This document shows positions 24,960 through 37,882 of a stretch of DNA of 64,000 bases, piece by piece. A program made the translations under genes and the position numbers. The stretch comes from Rhynochetos jubatus. Taxonomy: Eukaryota; Chordata; Aves; Eurypygiformes; Rhynochetidae. Location of the stretch: positions 9,791,170 to 9,855,169 of the forward strand of contig CM050655.1 in assembly GCA_027574665.1 (NCBI GenBank), given 5' to 3'. Below the pieces are notes generated by a model. It was not told the origin of the DNA. It saw only the letters and a program-made list of their open reading frames with translations, and did no database searches. The first letter of the stretch is position 1; each line of letters opens with the position of its first letter.

Positions 24960-25480
24960 ATGAGTAAATGGTTGGTGAGGGGAGATAGAGATGTGTGCTG
25001 GGTCCTGTACTGCTCAGCACACTTATAAGTTATATATAAAAGGAGTTGCTTGTAAGATGGTAAAATGTGCTGATCCTGCTAAGTTGTAGAGGGTGAAAAG
25101 AGGAGTCCTGGATGTGAAGAACTCCATGAGGCCCTTACAAGAGTGCTTATTAAATTAGCAAGTAAAATTCAGTGTAAATAACTGTGAAGTGATGCATTTT
25201 GGGGGAAAAAATTCTTATCTTTGCATATAAAATAAGGTCTGAGCTGACCACTATTGCTTGGGAACAGGACCTTGGGGAGTAATGGTAGTTTTGTGAAAAA
25301 GTTAATTCAATGCTCTATAGCAGTCAAAAAAAAAAAAAAAAAGGTCAAAAAAAGCTGGGAATTATAAGGATTTAATTAGGAAGCAAAGTAAAGAACATCA
25401 TTATTCCCCCAGATACACTGTAACTTGAACTGCATGTATGCAGTTCTGCTCTCTGTTTCAAAAATGATAGTGTGAAAGTG
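24960..25480 (+). mobile_element. Ancient CR1 LINE, ORF2 3' portion
   Basis: About 500 bases follow the order of the ORF2 region in ancient amniote CR1 elements. Landmarks are a GGGTCCTGTACTGCTCAGCA block (about 25000), AAATGTGCTGATCCTGCTAAG (25065-25085; one base over a short quote, key part GTGCTGATCCTGCTAA), GTGAAGAACTCC, GTGAAGTGATGCATTTTGGG (about 25183-25202), GAACAGGACCTTGGGGAGTA, the CAGTCAAAAA block and GCAGTTCTGCTCTC. In intact elements the first landmarks encode the end of the reverse-transcriptase palm and thumb. Many frameshifts and stops make this copy dead. A 17-A run (25326-25342) lies within it and looks like later slippage. Polarity is plus. Confidence 0.75.
25326..25342. 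repeat. Poly-A run (17 A) inside CR1
   Basis: The run expands the short A-rich block that normally follows CAGTC in this CR1 region. A second, shorter GTCAAAAAAAG copy follows at once, suggesting a small local duplication (GGTCAAAAAAA) together with replication slippage. Confidence 0.9.
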
Positions 25481-28400
25481 AAAGTAGAAAAGGTACATAT
25501 TTTCTCCATACATTTTTCTCCATACAATTCTCCTGTATCTATCAGACTCTGAGCATAGTTATTCAGATTAGTTAACAAGTGTTCAAACTAACTATCTCTA
25601 AGTATTCCCTAAGTTCCAGAATATGTTGGGGTTTTTTCCCTTTTATACTCAGGAACAGGTTTGTAAACTTTTAGAGCTCTCTGAGAGCAGTCACTATTGT
25701 CAGACTCCACCTGAGAGCGCACATTGCTATTCATTTAGCATTTTGGCTCACAGTTCAGAACGCAGCTGGTTTGTGGAAGAAAAAGGGGGAAAGTACTCGT
25801 GTTCTACACTTTGCACCTTTCATCACCTGCACATCTCTTAACAAGTTTGTATACAAGCCACATAGATACATCAGAGGGGCAAGTCCTTCATTGATTTCCA
25901 ACAGTAAAATGTTTAGGTAACTGAGGTTAAGAAATCACCAGGAAACTCTCTGGGGACCAGAGGGGACAAACTTGCAGGCAACAATATTTAACAGAAGCGG
26001 GATCTACACCACCTCTTCTGTTTCCTTTGTAGTTTTTTCCACCTAGTAATAATTTTTAGAATGTTAATATAATGATGTCAAAGGCTTTAGATAGCAGACA
26101 TAGTTCTCAGAAAAATTATACATTTTTCCTGGGGAGCAGAGATTAGAACTGTACTGTATTTATTGCAGAATTGTAAACCCTTTCATTGTGGGTGAAAAAG
26201 CGGTTTCCTTTCACTAATATCAATTATACAGTTCATTTCTGTTTCTATTGGGTATTATACTTATTCCTGTAGTGTCATACCATCACCTGTTAGATTGCTA
26301 GCCACTGGAAAGATTCTCAAAGACTGCATTCCCTAAATTTTTCACCCTGGATCTCTATTTAGCCTTTGTAATAAAGGGGCTGGATATCCAGCAACTCTCT
26401 TGAAAGTCAGCTGGATGCTGCTGGGCGATCAATCCTCTTCAGGAATTAGTTTGTCAGCTAACAGATAGATTCAGGATTTGATAGACCATATGAAGAAGGC
26501 TTCTTTGGTTAAACTTCTCCTGTTCTTATCCAGTCAGCAGCCAGCAGAGAGCAATATTGCACACACATGAGAAATTAGTTCACTACACCGTATTATTCTA
26601 AGGGGAATTTGCCACTATAATTATTGCTTTCCTTCTTCAGTACTGCTGCAATAACTAAGCTGTATATAAAGGAGTTTAGGATTTACTAATTTTTCTACTC
26701 AATACTTTCTTTTTATCTTGTGTATAGTCAATGGCTTGTCAAACCTGAAGCTAATTTATTTGATCTTATATTTTTTAAAATGTTTTATTCTCTAAGAACC
26801 CACTAATGGGATGTAACACATAAAGAGCTGTAGAAAAAAATCTTCTAATCATCTAGTTAAACCTTTCTGCTTCTACACTGAATGTATATAAACTCTCTAT
26901 TTTGTATAAACTAGTTTTTTCAGAATTCAGTTTGGACTAGATTACCACACTGGAGTGACAAAATGGAAATGTGTGCTCATATGTGTATTAGCACCTCGGG
27001 ATCTCCTTCAGCTAGTTTTTTACCATCTCCTCCTTCAAATTTAGTCCCAACTTTTCCTGATATAATATTTATGTGATATATAAAACTGTACAAGATGACT
27101 TCATTTCTGATGTAAAATAGCTTATTACCTTAATACCTGTCCATAAGTTTTTAATCTAGAGTCTTCCAAGTAAAGAATGGATGATCAAACTTTAATAATT
27201 TATCCAGTATGTCCAGAAGTCTCTGAACATGGTGATAGAAAAGAACACTGGACCCACACTAAATATATCTAGATAGTTTTTATAATAAACCCTCTGTTTG
27301 AGTGATCCTTGGTAACTGTTGCCCTATCTTATCCCACACAGCATCTTAAATCGGTCTCTACCAAATTTCACGTTCACCAAGGTGGAGGAAAGTCCTATGT
27401 TTTCCCTCTGGGGCAAGGCAAAGCAGTAAGAAAAGGTGCTTCGAGCACAGAGTAGGACTCTTGTCCTAAATAAATAAAATCTCTGTCCTGCACTGAGTCC
27501 GGACATGGGGTCCCACTGTGTACCATGTACAGGAACAGCAGTTGAAAAATGATAAGACTGTTGCTCTGCCAGGGTCTGAGTCATGTGCTTTCAGGCAACG
27601 TGCAGATGCAGCTTCTTCCTGAGCTAATGGTGCTCCCCCTGTGAGCCCATCACCTTTGTGCCTCGTGGTGCAATGCAGACTTTGCTGTGAAAGAGAGCAA
27701 CTACATCTTTAAAAAAATCAGTAAAGCTGCTTCTCTTTATCATTTCTTCAGGAGCCTTTGATTCAATTTCCCAAAGGCTTTAAGTGGTTTTTAGTAAATC
27801 TGAAAGACAGAATTAAGGGGGTGAGGTGGAGGTGGTAGGACTTAGAGTTTACCGTCCTCCTTAGTACATGAATTGGAAAGAAACTCACATGGAAAGTGAA
27901 GGAAGTCCACTCAGCACTGGGATACGCTTCACCGGATAAGATGCAATAACCTTTTCTACATGTCCTGGGAATGAAAAAGCCATTCCTGGTACTAATTCCC
28001 AATACAAACGGGAACCTTTGGGAGCAAAATTCTTTGTTCCTCTGTATGGAAAAACATTTCCATTAATTCCAGTACATTTATTTTTATAAACACTTACAGA
28101 CTTCGTCTACCTGTGTGTGAAAGAATTTAGATGCTTATGAATATGATGGAGCTATATGCCTATAGACAACCTATGGGAAACCTTAGTCCATTAGTTTAAA
28201 AAAAATAATATTTCTTGTTTCATCAACTTCCTGGATGTTTTACAACATTGTCAGCAGAAGGGAGTATATGCTACTGCCTCAGTCTCGGGTTTCATGTCTG
28301 TGGTTCTAGTTTAAACCTACATTTCTCTGAAGTGGTTTAACTTGCCTCTTCTGTGATGTTGTGGGATCAGCCACAGATTCATGATTCTGAACCAAAAATG

Positions 28401-31400
28401 CCAACATCACTACTCATTAGGGTCCAGACTCTGCAAATGGCCTCAGTCTTCATGATGAGTATCCCAGGTCTAGCTTTAGGACGTGAGCATCTGCTCCTAG
28501 GAGCTGAAAGCCCGTCCTTTGCCTGACAAGAATACACTTAATGAAATTAAAGAGCAATAAAATCAGCTACATTACTCAAGATTATTACTTTCTGCCACAT
28601 TGTGTATTCATACTATAATTTACCACTACGGGAGATCATAGGAACAAACTCTGGGTTTTACAAAGGCCTTTATGGTGTTACAGCTATAATCAGTCAGCTA
28701 CACCAGCCGCCATAATGAGGGCAATCAAATCCCACACTTCAGCATGCAGCCTGGTGCCTGCAGAGTCCACAGTGAAATGACTCCCCTCCTCTTCCCAGCC
28801 CACCCAGCAGACGGTGCACAACCGGTTATGTGAGATACATGGGTTTAGGATTTTGTTAAAGCATCAAGAGCCAGGTTCTCCCAACGACAAGGGAGAAAAT
28901 TAGTGGGGTAAATGTCCACCAGATCCACAGCATAATTTTCTTTGCTTTGGGAATTTCTGATGGATTATTGAAGAGCTATTGATTTAATGGATAATTTTCC
29001 TCCAGATTTCAGGTCACCCTTTTCAGCTGCCATGTGTTGAGGGTTACCTTGCAGGTGAACACTGTCATTAGTGTCTGGATACACAGCGTAAAGCTTACGT
29101 GCCCAAGAACATCTGGCTTGCTGGCAGTGGAGGAAGATATTTCCTCCTTATAGAAACCGTCCAGCTCACCCAAAGACATAGGTGGGTTGTATATCTGCAC
29201 AACCAGCTGAAAAGGAGCAGGGTGTTCCTGTTTGAGTCCTCAGAACTGGGAAAGAAAGCTGAGCTCTAATGACTACCCCTGCTGTCCCCATGCCTGTTTG
29301 CCACCCTGCTGGCTAGCATGCCTGATTGCTGGCCTATGCTCATTCAGTGTTCCTTGTGGTTGACAACCTGTATCATATCCCTGGATAAAGGCAGCTCAGT
29401 CTTCTGCTCTATTTGCTCTATTACTCAGGCTTTTCTTTTTTAGATGCTGGTCTTCATGAAATTTTAATCTTCCAAGACATGATTGATACTATGACTGGGG
29501 AACATAAAAAGTGACTGCAGAGCTTCCTTCATAGGTCAAAAAGCTGTGACAGGATAAGTTGGTGACATGGAGCAGAAGAGCTAACAATTCTCCCTCTCTC
29601 ATTTCTCTTTCTCTCTGATGACCTATGAAATCTTTTAAAAAGCTCATTAGTTCATCCCAAATTCTTACTGTCTGCATTAACCTACCGAAGTACAGGCCAG
29701 AGATCTGGAAAGCACTCCAGGAGGGCATGTGGTACACCAGAATTTGAGAAACAGGGTCAGCTGGAAAGAGACTCACCACCATCTGTCTAATGTTTGTGAT
29801 AGCAGGCTTTCCCACGAGGGTATGGGAGCTGTGAGGTGTCTATGCAGTGGCTGGAAGAAAGGGAAGCCTGAGGTCTTGGTTGTGTTTTGTTCTGAAAGCC
29901 CATGCCTGTTTTTAATGAGGGGTCCTGGCTTGTACCTCTTTCTCAATATTTCCTTCTATCAAAAAGATAATAAAGAAGAAAGATAACAAAGAAGTATTCT
30001 TCATGTTTAGTAAGACAAACATGAATAGGAAAAGAAATAAAGGGGCATCTAAAGTCCTCTCCCACTGCAGAATTCTGGCTTCTCTCACCTTTTTAAAATG
30101 GCTTCACTGTATTGTTGGGGAGAAATATTTTCTAATAATTCCAATTATTAATAGAAATTAGGATGATTTTTCCTGGGAAATTGAATCTTGAAAAAATTAT
30201 GAGAAAAATATATCTTTCTAAACCTTTTGAGAATTTCTTCCAATGACATACCTTCTGTTTGTCCTGGTTTCCAACCAGATCATCATTTAATTATAATGAC
30301 ATTAAATTTTTGGTGTTCAGCTGTGTCCCTAAGTCCTTTGAAAATAAGCCTCTTAAAGAAATCCTACAGCCAGTCCTGATTTGAGGTACATATGGAGACA
30401 CTTTTATGTGAGGAAAGTTCAAGTCCTGTGTGGTTTGAATATTGCCAATTCACGTTTATTTCAGATGGAGTTAAGCATTCTCAGAATTAAACAAAAAGCC
30501 AAGAACACTCTCAGGAAACTTTTGTCCATTTAAAAATATCACTTCACATTAACACTGCCTCAGTTTGTAGCCTCGAGACTATACTCACTACTCCGACATT
30601 TTGAAATGTGCCTGTTTTCAAAGATGAGTTTGCCTTCAGTCTGAATTTATCGTAGGTTTCAGGTAAAGATACTCTTGGGGCTGAGAGTTTGATGCTCACA
30701 ATGAATTCACTGAAAAGGAGATGAATGTTCACATCACAGTATAGTCATTAGTGGTGTTTTTCTGACCTGCTTGGGATGCCTCCTGTGCAGTGGATGTCTC
30801 CCGCCCCAGCAAGCCTTCCCACCCCCTCTGTGCTGCTCAAGCAGATTGCGATAGCTGTGTGCATTCATAAATGCACAGAATTGGCTCACTATGCCCAGTT
30901 TAAAATAAATTACTGTGCAAAAAGCAAGTCAGTCAGGCTCTGACCAGAATTCAGGACCTACTTTGATGACATTGCAAAGCAAGCACCAGAAATACACTGT
31001 TGTTTCCTTCATGTTCTTGACTTCTTTTTTCCCTTGTATGTTTTTTTGAACTGAGTTTTACAGTAGAACTGCTTCATGCTACAGCTTCTTCTAGCCGCGG
31101 AGGAAAGCTCCAGGGGCTTCATCTAGACAAAAGTGAAACATTTGTACTGTTAAGGTCTAGAGGGAGATTCAAAGGACTGAAGTTGTCACTAAGCACCTGC
31201 AGAGGTGAGAGAAGCAACGCTGGAGAGGTAGAGAACATCCCCAGCATAAAAAGAATGGGAGAAATAGAGAGCTGTTGCCCCCAGCAGGGATGATATGGGG
31301 ATATGCTGGAGCAGGAAGGAAGGCGGTCCTGAACAAATATCTTCTTTTAGCTCACGGTATTATAAATGGTTGTTCTGAATTCTTATTTCAGATTTAAAGT

Positions 31401-32119
31401 GGTTAAACTAATCAAATGTGACCAATTGGTTGAATAGATAGAACCATGTTTCTGTCATCTACTGAAATGAAAAAAGCTTACCAATTTATTCTGATGATCA
31501 CCTGCGTATCGGTGAGAATAATAGTCACTTACAATTAAAATCATAAGCCCAGTACTTAGTCTACCTTAACTGCCATTTATTTTTCCCCACTCCCCTTAGG
31601 CTTGCCAGTCCTCTGAGACAAATCTTTGGTGTGTCTGTGAGTGTCTCATACCGCAAACAGACCGGCAGGGTTCTGTTGATGGTGCAGCCCAGCTCTGTCC
31701 CTACACTCTCGCTTTCAGCATGGGACAGTGGCTTCTCTACCTTGTGCATCATTATTCCCAGGCTGCTACAGTGATGCCATGATGTCAGCTCAGAGCTTTA
31801 ATAAAAAGAGAGAGAAAGAAAAGCAGTTATTGCTGTTGTTTGAAAGTTCAGTACGCCCACAAGATTTTAACTTATTAGTGCTATGTCAGAAATCACTTTG
31901 CAAAAATCTATGGGCTAGTGTGCGTTTCTGACGTCCTTCATGTACAGCCTACGTGTATAATACAGAGACATTATGGAAGACAAAATAGTGCAACAGGGAA
32001 TAACCAAATGTTATATAAAAATAGTATTTAAGGAAAACAGGGTATTAAGAAGCATGGAAATGATCAGCTGTGCAATTTCAAATTGATTCAATTCCATTTA
32101 CAGCTCATAAATTCACTTA
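25481..32119. other. Unique AT-rich DNA, no gene seen
   Basis: Over 6 kb with no recognisable transposon, microsatellite of note, RNA gene or coding exon. Open frames are at most 108 codons. A strong pyrimidine tract ending TTTTCTTTTTTAG near 29440 has no convincing donor downstream. The interval 28540-28745 has the balanced, motif-dense look of a conserved non-coding element, but I cannot test this. Confidence 0.55.
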
Positions 32120-32360
32120 ACATTTCCGCACACTTTCGACTTTGCGCATTCCCGCAGCACTTACATTGTGATTCAGAGGAGACACGCACAGACTCTTACC
32201 ACAGCCTGTATTTATGACAACAGTCATGTGAATATGTAAATGTTGCTGCCGGCTTTTTAAGCCTGCGTGGTCACCAAAGCAGAGAGCTCTGCGGTTAGTG
32301 TGCGATAGCTCAGACAGGGAGCAGAATCCAGAGATCAGCGAGGACGGCATAGTCATCCTT
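32120..32360. other. CpG-enriched patch, possible regulatory DNA
   Basis: About ten CpGs fall within roughly 240 bases (for example in TTTCCGCACACTTTCGAC, GCGCATTCCCGCAG, GCCTGCGTGG, CTGCGGTTAG, GTGCGATAG and AGCGAGGACGG), while flanking kilobases have very few. Retained CpGs suggest selection or lack of methylation. No TATA or clear start is visible, so an enhancer-like element is a better guess than a promoter. Minus-strand openness (79 codons, 32117-32356) is explained by composition. Confidence 0.3.
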
Positions 32361-35300
32361 GTGTAAATGTTAACAGAGGGTAGCTAGCTGCAGCCAACGT
32401 GTTCCTTTCCTGGGAACGTGTAGTGGCTCCTGCTGACATTTGCATCTTCCATATGGCAGAGTGCAGCATGGCCATCCAAGGCAGAGCTCCTCACCTTAAC
32501 AGCGGTGCAGCTGCCCTTGGACTGACTCATGGGTGGTGTTTCTGACACCCTGTACTGCTAGGTGCCTCAGTTTCACTATCCAAGCCCGCCTCCTTTCTTT
32601 TTTTTTTTGGAATGCCATTATCACTATTAGTACTCTGGAAAGGTGTAGGCTGCGTACACACAAACAACGCAAAGCCAGATAAAATAAAAGCTAATTGGGT
32701 AAAGCAGGTAGCTGTTTGTGGTCATTGTAGAACGCAGGCATGAAGTGAGTTTTCAGTGTGTGTACGTGCACACTCTCTTTAGTAGATGCAAAGTCAGGTC
32801 CTACCACTTCAGACTAACAGCTCATCTCATTTCTTGTAGGAAGTTATAACCTTGTCTTCCATTCAACAGTGGGTTTCACAATGGAAATCACTATAGTGAT
32901 AGAAAAAACCCCAATGATTTTGATATTTTCTTTAGGAGGGAAATATAATTGTGTGAATGCACTCATTTATACAGAATTCTTTGTGTAAGGGAATTAACAA
33001 ATGTAGGATACATTTTCCTAAGACTCTGGGGAGCAGTATATTACAGATGAATACGCACAGAATAATCCATAGAATAATCTGTGACAAATCTCTGGGCTTA
33101 TTTCAAATATATTTTAATGTAAAGCAAAATACATTGTATACCACAACATGAGTATTGTGTATTAATGTATTTTTAATTACTTATAATATATTTTCCTATT
33201 TTACTATGCCTGTAAATTCGTCTCAGCAACAGCTAAAGCAAACAGAGAAAAGTTATATATTTATAATTGCCAGAGCAATTAGTTACAACAAGTAAGTTTT
33301 AAGCTCCTTTATGTATATGTAGTGAAGGTCAGGACATTTCAAGGTGATTTTTAGGGTAAGCTCTTTTATAAAGACAGCCTTATCCAGCTCACAGGCGGGC
33401 TAGTTGTTGCATCTCAAAAGCAATCCCTTTCCTTGAAACTGTCTTCCTCCCACAGTTGGCATTCTTGATGCATCTTCTTTTTAGTTCACTTTTACAAAGA
33501 ACATATATGGAGATAAAACTAATCTTTCACCATCAGAGCCATTTCTTACAGGTCAAACCTAAGGGATTTTAGTGAAATATGATAATGAAAAACATACTAC
33601 CAGCTATGCAATTTCTGGCATGTGGATAAACAGGGGTTACCACTTGCTACTGCTGTGAAACTGGCATTTTTTGAAAGCATAATATTCTTTTAAAATAAAA
33701 AGAAAGGATTTACAGTTAATTCTGTCCTGTACATTGCACCGGGAGTGACATATGAGTCTTATTAGTACATAGAGATTTATGAGAGAGCATACAGTCCTTG
33801 AGAAGAAAAATCTCTTAAATTATTACATTTTACCTCTCTAACCTTTGTTCCTATGCAAGGTCAAACTGCATATTTAAAACATGTTCCTGTCACATACTTT
33901 CGTTAAAGATTAAGACTGCTGAAGGTTGGGCTGTGCTGAATGTGCCACCCTGAGCACCCTGAACACTGAAAGCAGCATGAGGAGTTTGTCAGGTCATGAT
34001 TGCAATTTCCCTGAGAGACAAGAAATGATTGCTTTTTATGGTACTCAGATCCCCATCCCCATTAATGCAAACAGAAATTTTATACATCAGATGCTATTTA
34101 AAAGTAAGCAAACCTTTCTTAGCCATTTGGTACTCGTCTCTTGATGAAACCAATTAGCTGTGCATAGAAGTAGCAAAGAAATAGTCAAATAATTAGGTTA
34201 TTTGTACTAGTGAAAGAATAAATTAAATGTGAAACAGCTAAAGAAAATGAGAGAGTGGAGACAAAAGGGAAAGGGAGAAGGCAAGAGGAATGGAAGGGAA
34301 CTCAATTTCTTATTTCTCACAGTAATTTGTGTGTTGATGTAGATTATTTCAATATAAAATTTGGCAGTATATTGAAAGCAAACAGGTATTAGTGAGGGAA
34401 GACTCACTAAATCTAATTTCTCATTGACAGAGGCAGCAATTTTTGAATCTGCAGGAAGGTTGTCTGGGAAGTGTGTCAAAAGGCAGGGTTTACCTGAAGC
34501 TTATCCATGAACTGTTTTAGGTAACTTCATGTTTAATGGACAGGTTTGCTTTTAAAATTTACCCATTCATAGAATTGTTGAGGAAAAATGCCCAAGCATT
34601 CCCTGCCACCCCAGAAGTGAAATGAAGCCTTGCCAGCCTCCCAGAGAAATGCCAGCAGTGCCGCTAGCTCCTGGGGGCTGGTGAAGTGCAGGCCTTGCTC
34701 CCAATGGGAGATGGTTTTGTGAAAAAACTGTGTTGTAAGCACAGAGGAACACTGTGGTTTAGGAAAGATGTCTGGGAAATGGCAACTTACAGAAAAGAGG
34801 GTTATGGTAGAGTCTGGTACAAAGGAAGGAACTTATTTCTTATACTGTCACTGCTTATCTTTAACGATCCGGGTTCAGATATCAATTCATATTGAGGTTA
34901 GAGGGACATGGAAGCAAGTTTAAGTTTAATCTGATTTTGACACACAGTAATTAGGCACTCCCCAAGAAGCAGATGGGTTTGTATTGTAATTACAGTGCCC
35001 CCATATGATCACTAAAACAATATGCACAATTCCTCTGTGACATGTCTTGACAGATTAATAAATTGGAGGAAAGAAAACTTTCCAGGGTCCCTTACTGCTG
35101 CTGTATTCTTACGTTTCATTCGGAAAACGCACTTGTATGTATACGTTAATGACTTTTCCTCCTTGAATTCAGTTACTGGAAGCGTCCTGTGAGAGTAAAA
35201 CCTTGTATTTTTCCTCTCAGCAGGCATGTGGGACCTGGTTCTGCAAATGCAGTGTGGGTAGGATTTCTATGCGCAGGGCACAGTGCACTGGTTTCCAAGG

Positions 35301-37021
35301 AGACAAGTACATCGTGCTGGGGGTAACGGAGATCTTGGGGGAGTGAGACTGGGTAGAACTGTCCCCTGTTTATCAGTTCGTTCACTGATTAGGAATATAA
35401 AGTAAAAGCCTTGTAGCTTCCTAATGACTTTACAACTGGCAGGCATTTACCAGCAGCTGTGACAGTGATCAACGCACAGCACCGATGTTGAGCTGTTTTA
35501 CTTCCAAATTATTTCCTTGAAACAGCTACAGGTGTGGGGGCCTCCTCGCACATTAGAAATTATCGTGGTGTTTGTCATCAATACTAAGGAATGCTCAAGA
35601 TGCATGTTTTCCCTCTCTTTGCCATTCACCCTCTCACCAGCCAGCAGTGGGCTTGCAGTGACTGCACCACACGGACACACAGAGCTGCTCCTTGCTCCCG
35701 TGCTGCCGACCCACTTCCAGTCTGGAATAATCTCTAGCAGTGTAAACAGTAGTAGGTGGCAGGGTGTGGATTAGTGAAGTGACACTGGTCTCTGTCATCA
35801 AGAATCAGAATAAAACCCAGATGCAGACATAGCTTTTAATGCAGCAAAAGCTCATGGTAAAATTCCCCTGGACAAGCGCTGGAAATGGACTTTGAATGAT
35901 CTCACCAGAAGTTAAACAGAAGTGCTGTCTAGACAGCTTGTTCTGAAATAATCATTTATACTGGAAACAGTTTAGATAGATTTTCTAGTCAAATTACGTT
36001 AAGCCTGGGTTTAATTGTGTGCCTGTGAACGTATATATTAAATAAGGTACAGAGCTGGAAAAACTCAGCGTTTCAAATCATATCTAGCAGAGATACGATG
36101 TAAAACCTAGTATCTCTATGGCTTTAGTGATAAACCACACTAACAGTAAATGGAAACTTTTATTCCTCCTCAAAAAATGAAATTATTTGTATTTTGAGAG
36201 GTGTGACTGAAGGGAGCGCACAAACCTGTGCAATGATACAGCTGACAGGCAATAGAGAGACAGATATGGACTACAAAAGCAATCACATGCCCATCGCAAC
36301 GTAGGTTGCAAAATCTGGATTTTCCTTTACACTGTGAATTCAAACAGTAGCACTGTCTGGAGCAGAACAGAAAGTAGCTGTAAAATACACGTTCGGTAAC
36401 AGGTGCTGCTTTTAATTCCTTTGATGTATTATGCCTGTCAGCTTATCCATTCTCCATTCGTATTGCCTTCCAGAATCCAGCTGAAGTGTAGATAACGTAG
36501 GTAGTCATGGGGTTATTTTGCCTGTTGATAGATAATCATGTATTTATGAAATGACTTATAAGAAATCAGACCTCTCTAATACATTGGTTTAATAGAGAAG
36601 GTTAGGACAATAACTCAGTTTCTTATATGCGCTCAGACGACAATGCTGTGAATCCTCTTCTCTCTCAACTTAATTTGAGGATCATTTCCACAGCTTGATT
36701 TACTCTTCTGCTTTCTCCAGATATGTTGATTGAGGTAATAGATGGGCAAAGAAAAACAAATCAATGCTCGCATCATAGTACGTGCTATATTTTGCTCAGG
36801 CTAAATTACATGTAGTACTCTAAGTACGTCTGTCTTGCTTGAAGGAAAATGAATGGAAAAGACAACCCTTTTTAGGTTAAGTAGTTGCCTGGAACTTTTT
36901 CTGTAGAAGATTCTGAAGCTTCTTCTAAAATTCTGCAGAAATTGCTGTAAAGGAAAGTCTGCACGTAGCATGAAAGAGAGAATGAAAGCCTCTTCTAACA
37001 CAAACACTAACTCATCAGTGC
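32361..37021. other. Unique DNA, no gene seen
   Basis: No transposon or exon is recognisable. Short open frames overlap on both strands in the slightly GC-richer interval 34530-35780. A 74-codon minus-strand frame (36801-37025) overlaps the end of the long open frame described at 37022-37882. Confidence 0.5.
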
Positions 37022-37882
37022 TCATGCTTGAATATGGGTGTGGATATGCTCAGATGATTCTCGGTGCTGTGTACACAAAGAATCATCTTTCTGTATTAGG
37101 GATGTCAGGAGACAGTCATGCTTGCTGCATTGTACATGGACCGTGGGTTGGTGTAGCCTCATTTGCAGAGGGTCATCAGGGGATGAGGGTGAACAGTGTA
37201 TGAGGTGCGTATCTGTGTGTGAATGGGAGGATGGAGAAGAGTGAAGTGAACTTTCTGAATGAAGCACATCAGGGCACGCTAGCAGGAATTCATTTTGCAG
37301 TGCTCGTGTTCTTTTTACAAACACGCCGTGGCAGCTAAGCACGTTTTGAAACCCCATACAGATTACTGGTCTTTTGAAAACCTGCTGGTTTGGAATGCAT
37401 ATGGTCATTTCATAACCATAGCTTTGGCAGAGCACTGTGATCACAGGAGGACCATCATTACTATGTTTACAGTTGTTACCACGCCAATGTGATACTATAT
37501 GAGATGGAAGTGCCGAATGTAGGTCTTTTATAGTTCTATTGGAACAGTTAAATAAAAGGATGATTTGAACATACTGAGCATTACTGTTCTCAGGTATTTT
37601 GATGGAAAATGTCTTTCCAATTACATGAAATATGTCATGGTGGCAGGTTGGCTTCCTCAGAATTTCACTGAGGAAAAAGGCAGCATTCCTGTGAGAGCAA
37701 ACATTACAGTTTAGCATTGCAAAACACAGCACTTCAAGTATCATTTTAAATGGGAGAAAAATGAAATATTTATAATAGGGAAAGAAAGAGGCAACATCAG
37801 AAGGAAAATGAAAATGGAATATTTGGATGAGATACATTCCCTCACTACTGCCCCTGTTCCCTTCTTCGAGAAACAGCCTCAT
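37022..37882 (-). other. Unusually long unassigned ORF (286 codons)
   Basis: This is the longest open frame in the window, twice as long as any other that no repeat explains except the 184-codon one at 41949. It starts with Met at 37882 and ends with TGA at 37022-37024. The predicted protein is rich in His, Ser and Cys, contains a Ser/His-rich segment (about residues 208-228, SSLHSSPSSHSHTDTH) and has no clear signal peptide, membrane segment or domain that I recognise. A second frame of 74 codons (37025-36801) begins at an ATGA overlap with the stop, which I take as coincidence in a vertebrate. No splice sites or promoter clearly frame it. It may be a chance opening, an old single-exon retrocopy of unknown origin, or a very young gene. 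Coding status is unproven. Confidence 0.15.

Noticed and set aside
29420-29570. Acceptor-like CTTTTCTTTTTTAG with downstream sequence
   Set aside because: No donor matching GTRAGT lies within the next 200 bases, and all forward frames soon meet stops.
32545-32600. MIR-like 'GTGCCTCAGTTTCACTATCC' block
   Set aside because: Only one 20-base landmark matches and the flanks do not follow MIR order, so a chance match cannot be excluded.
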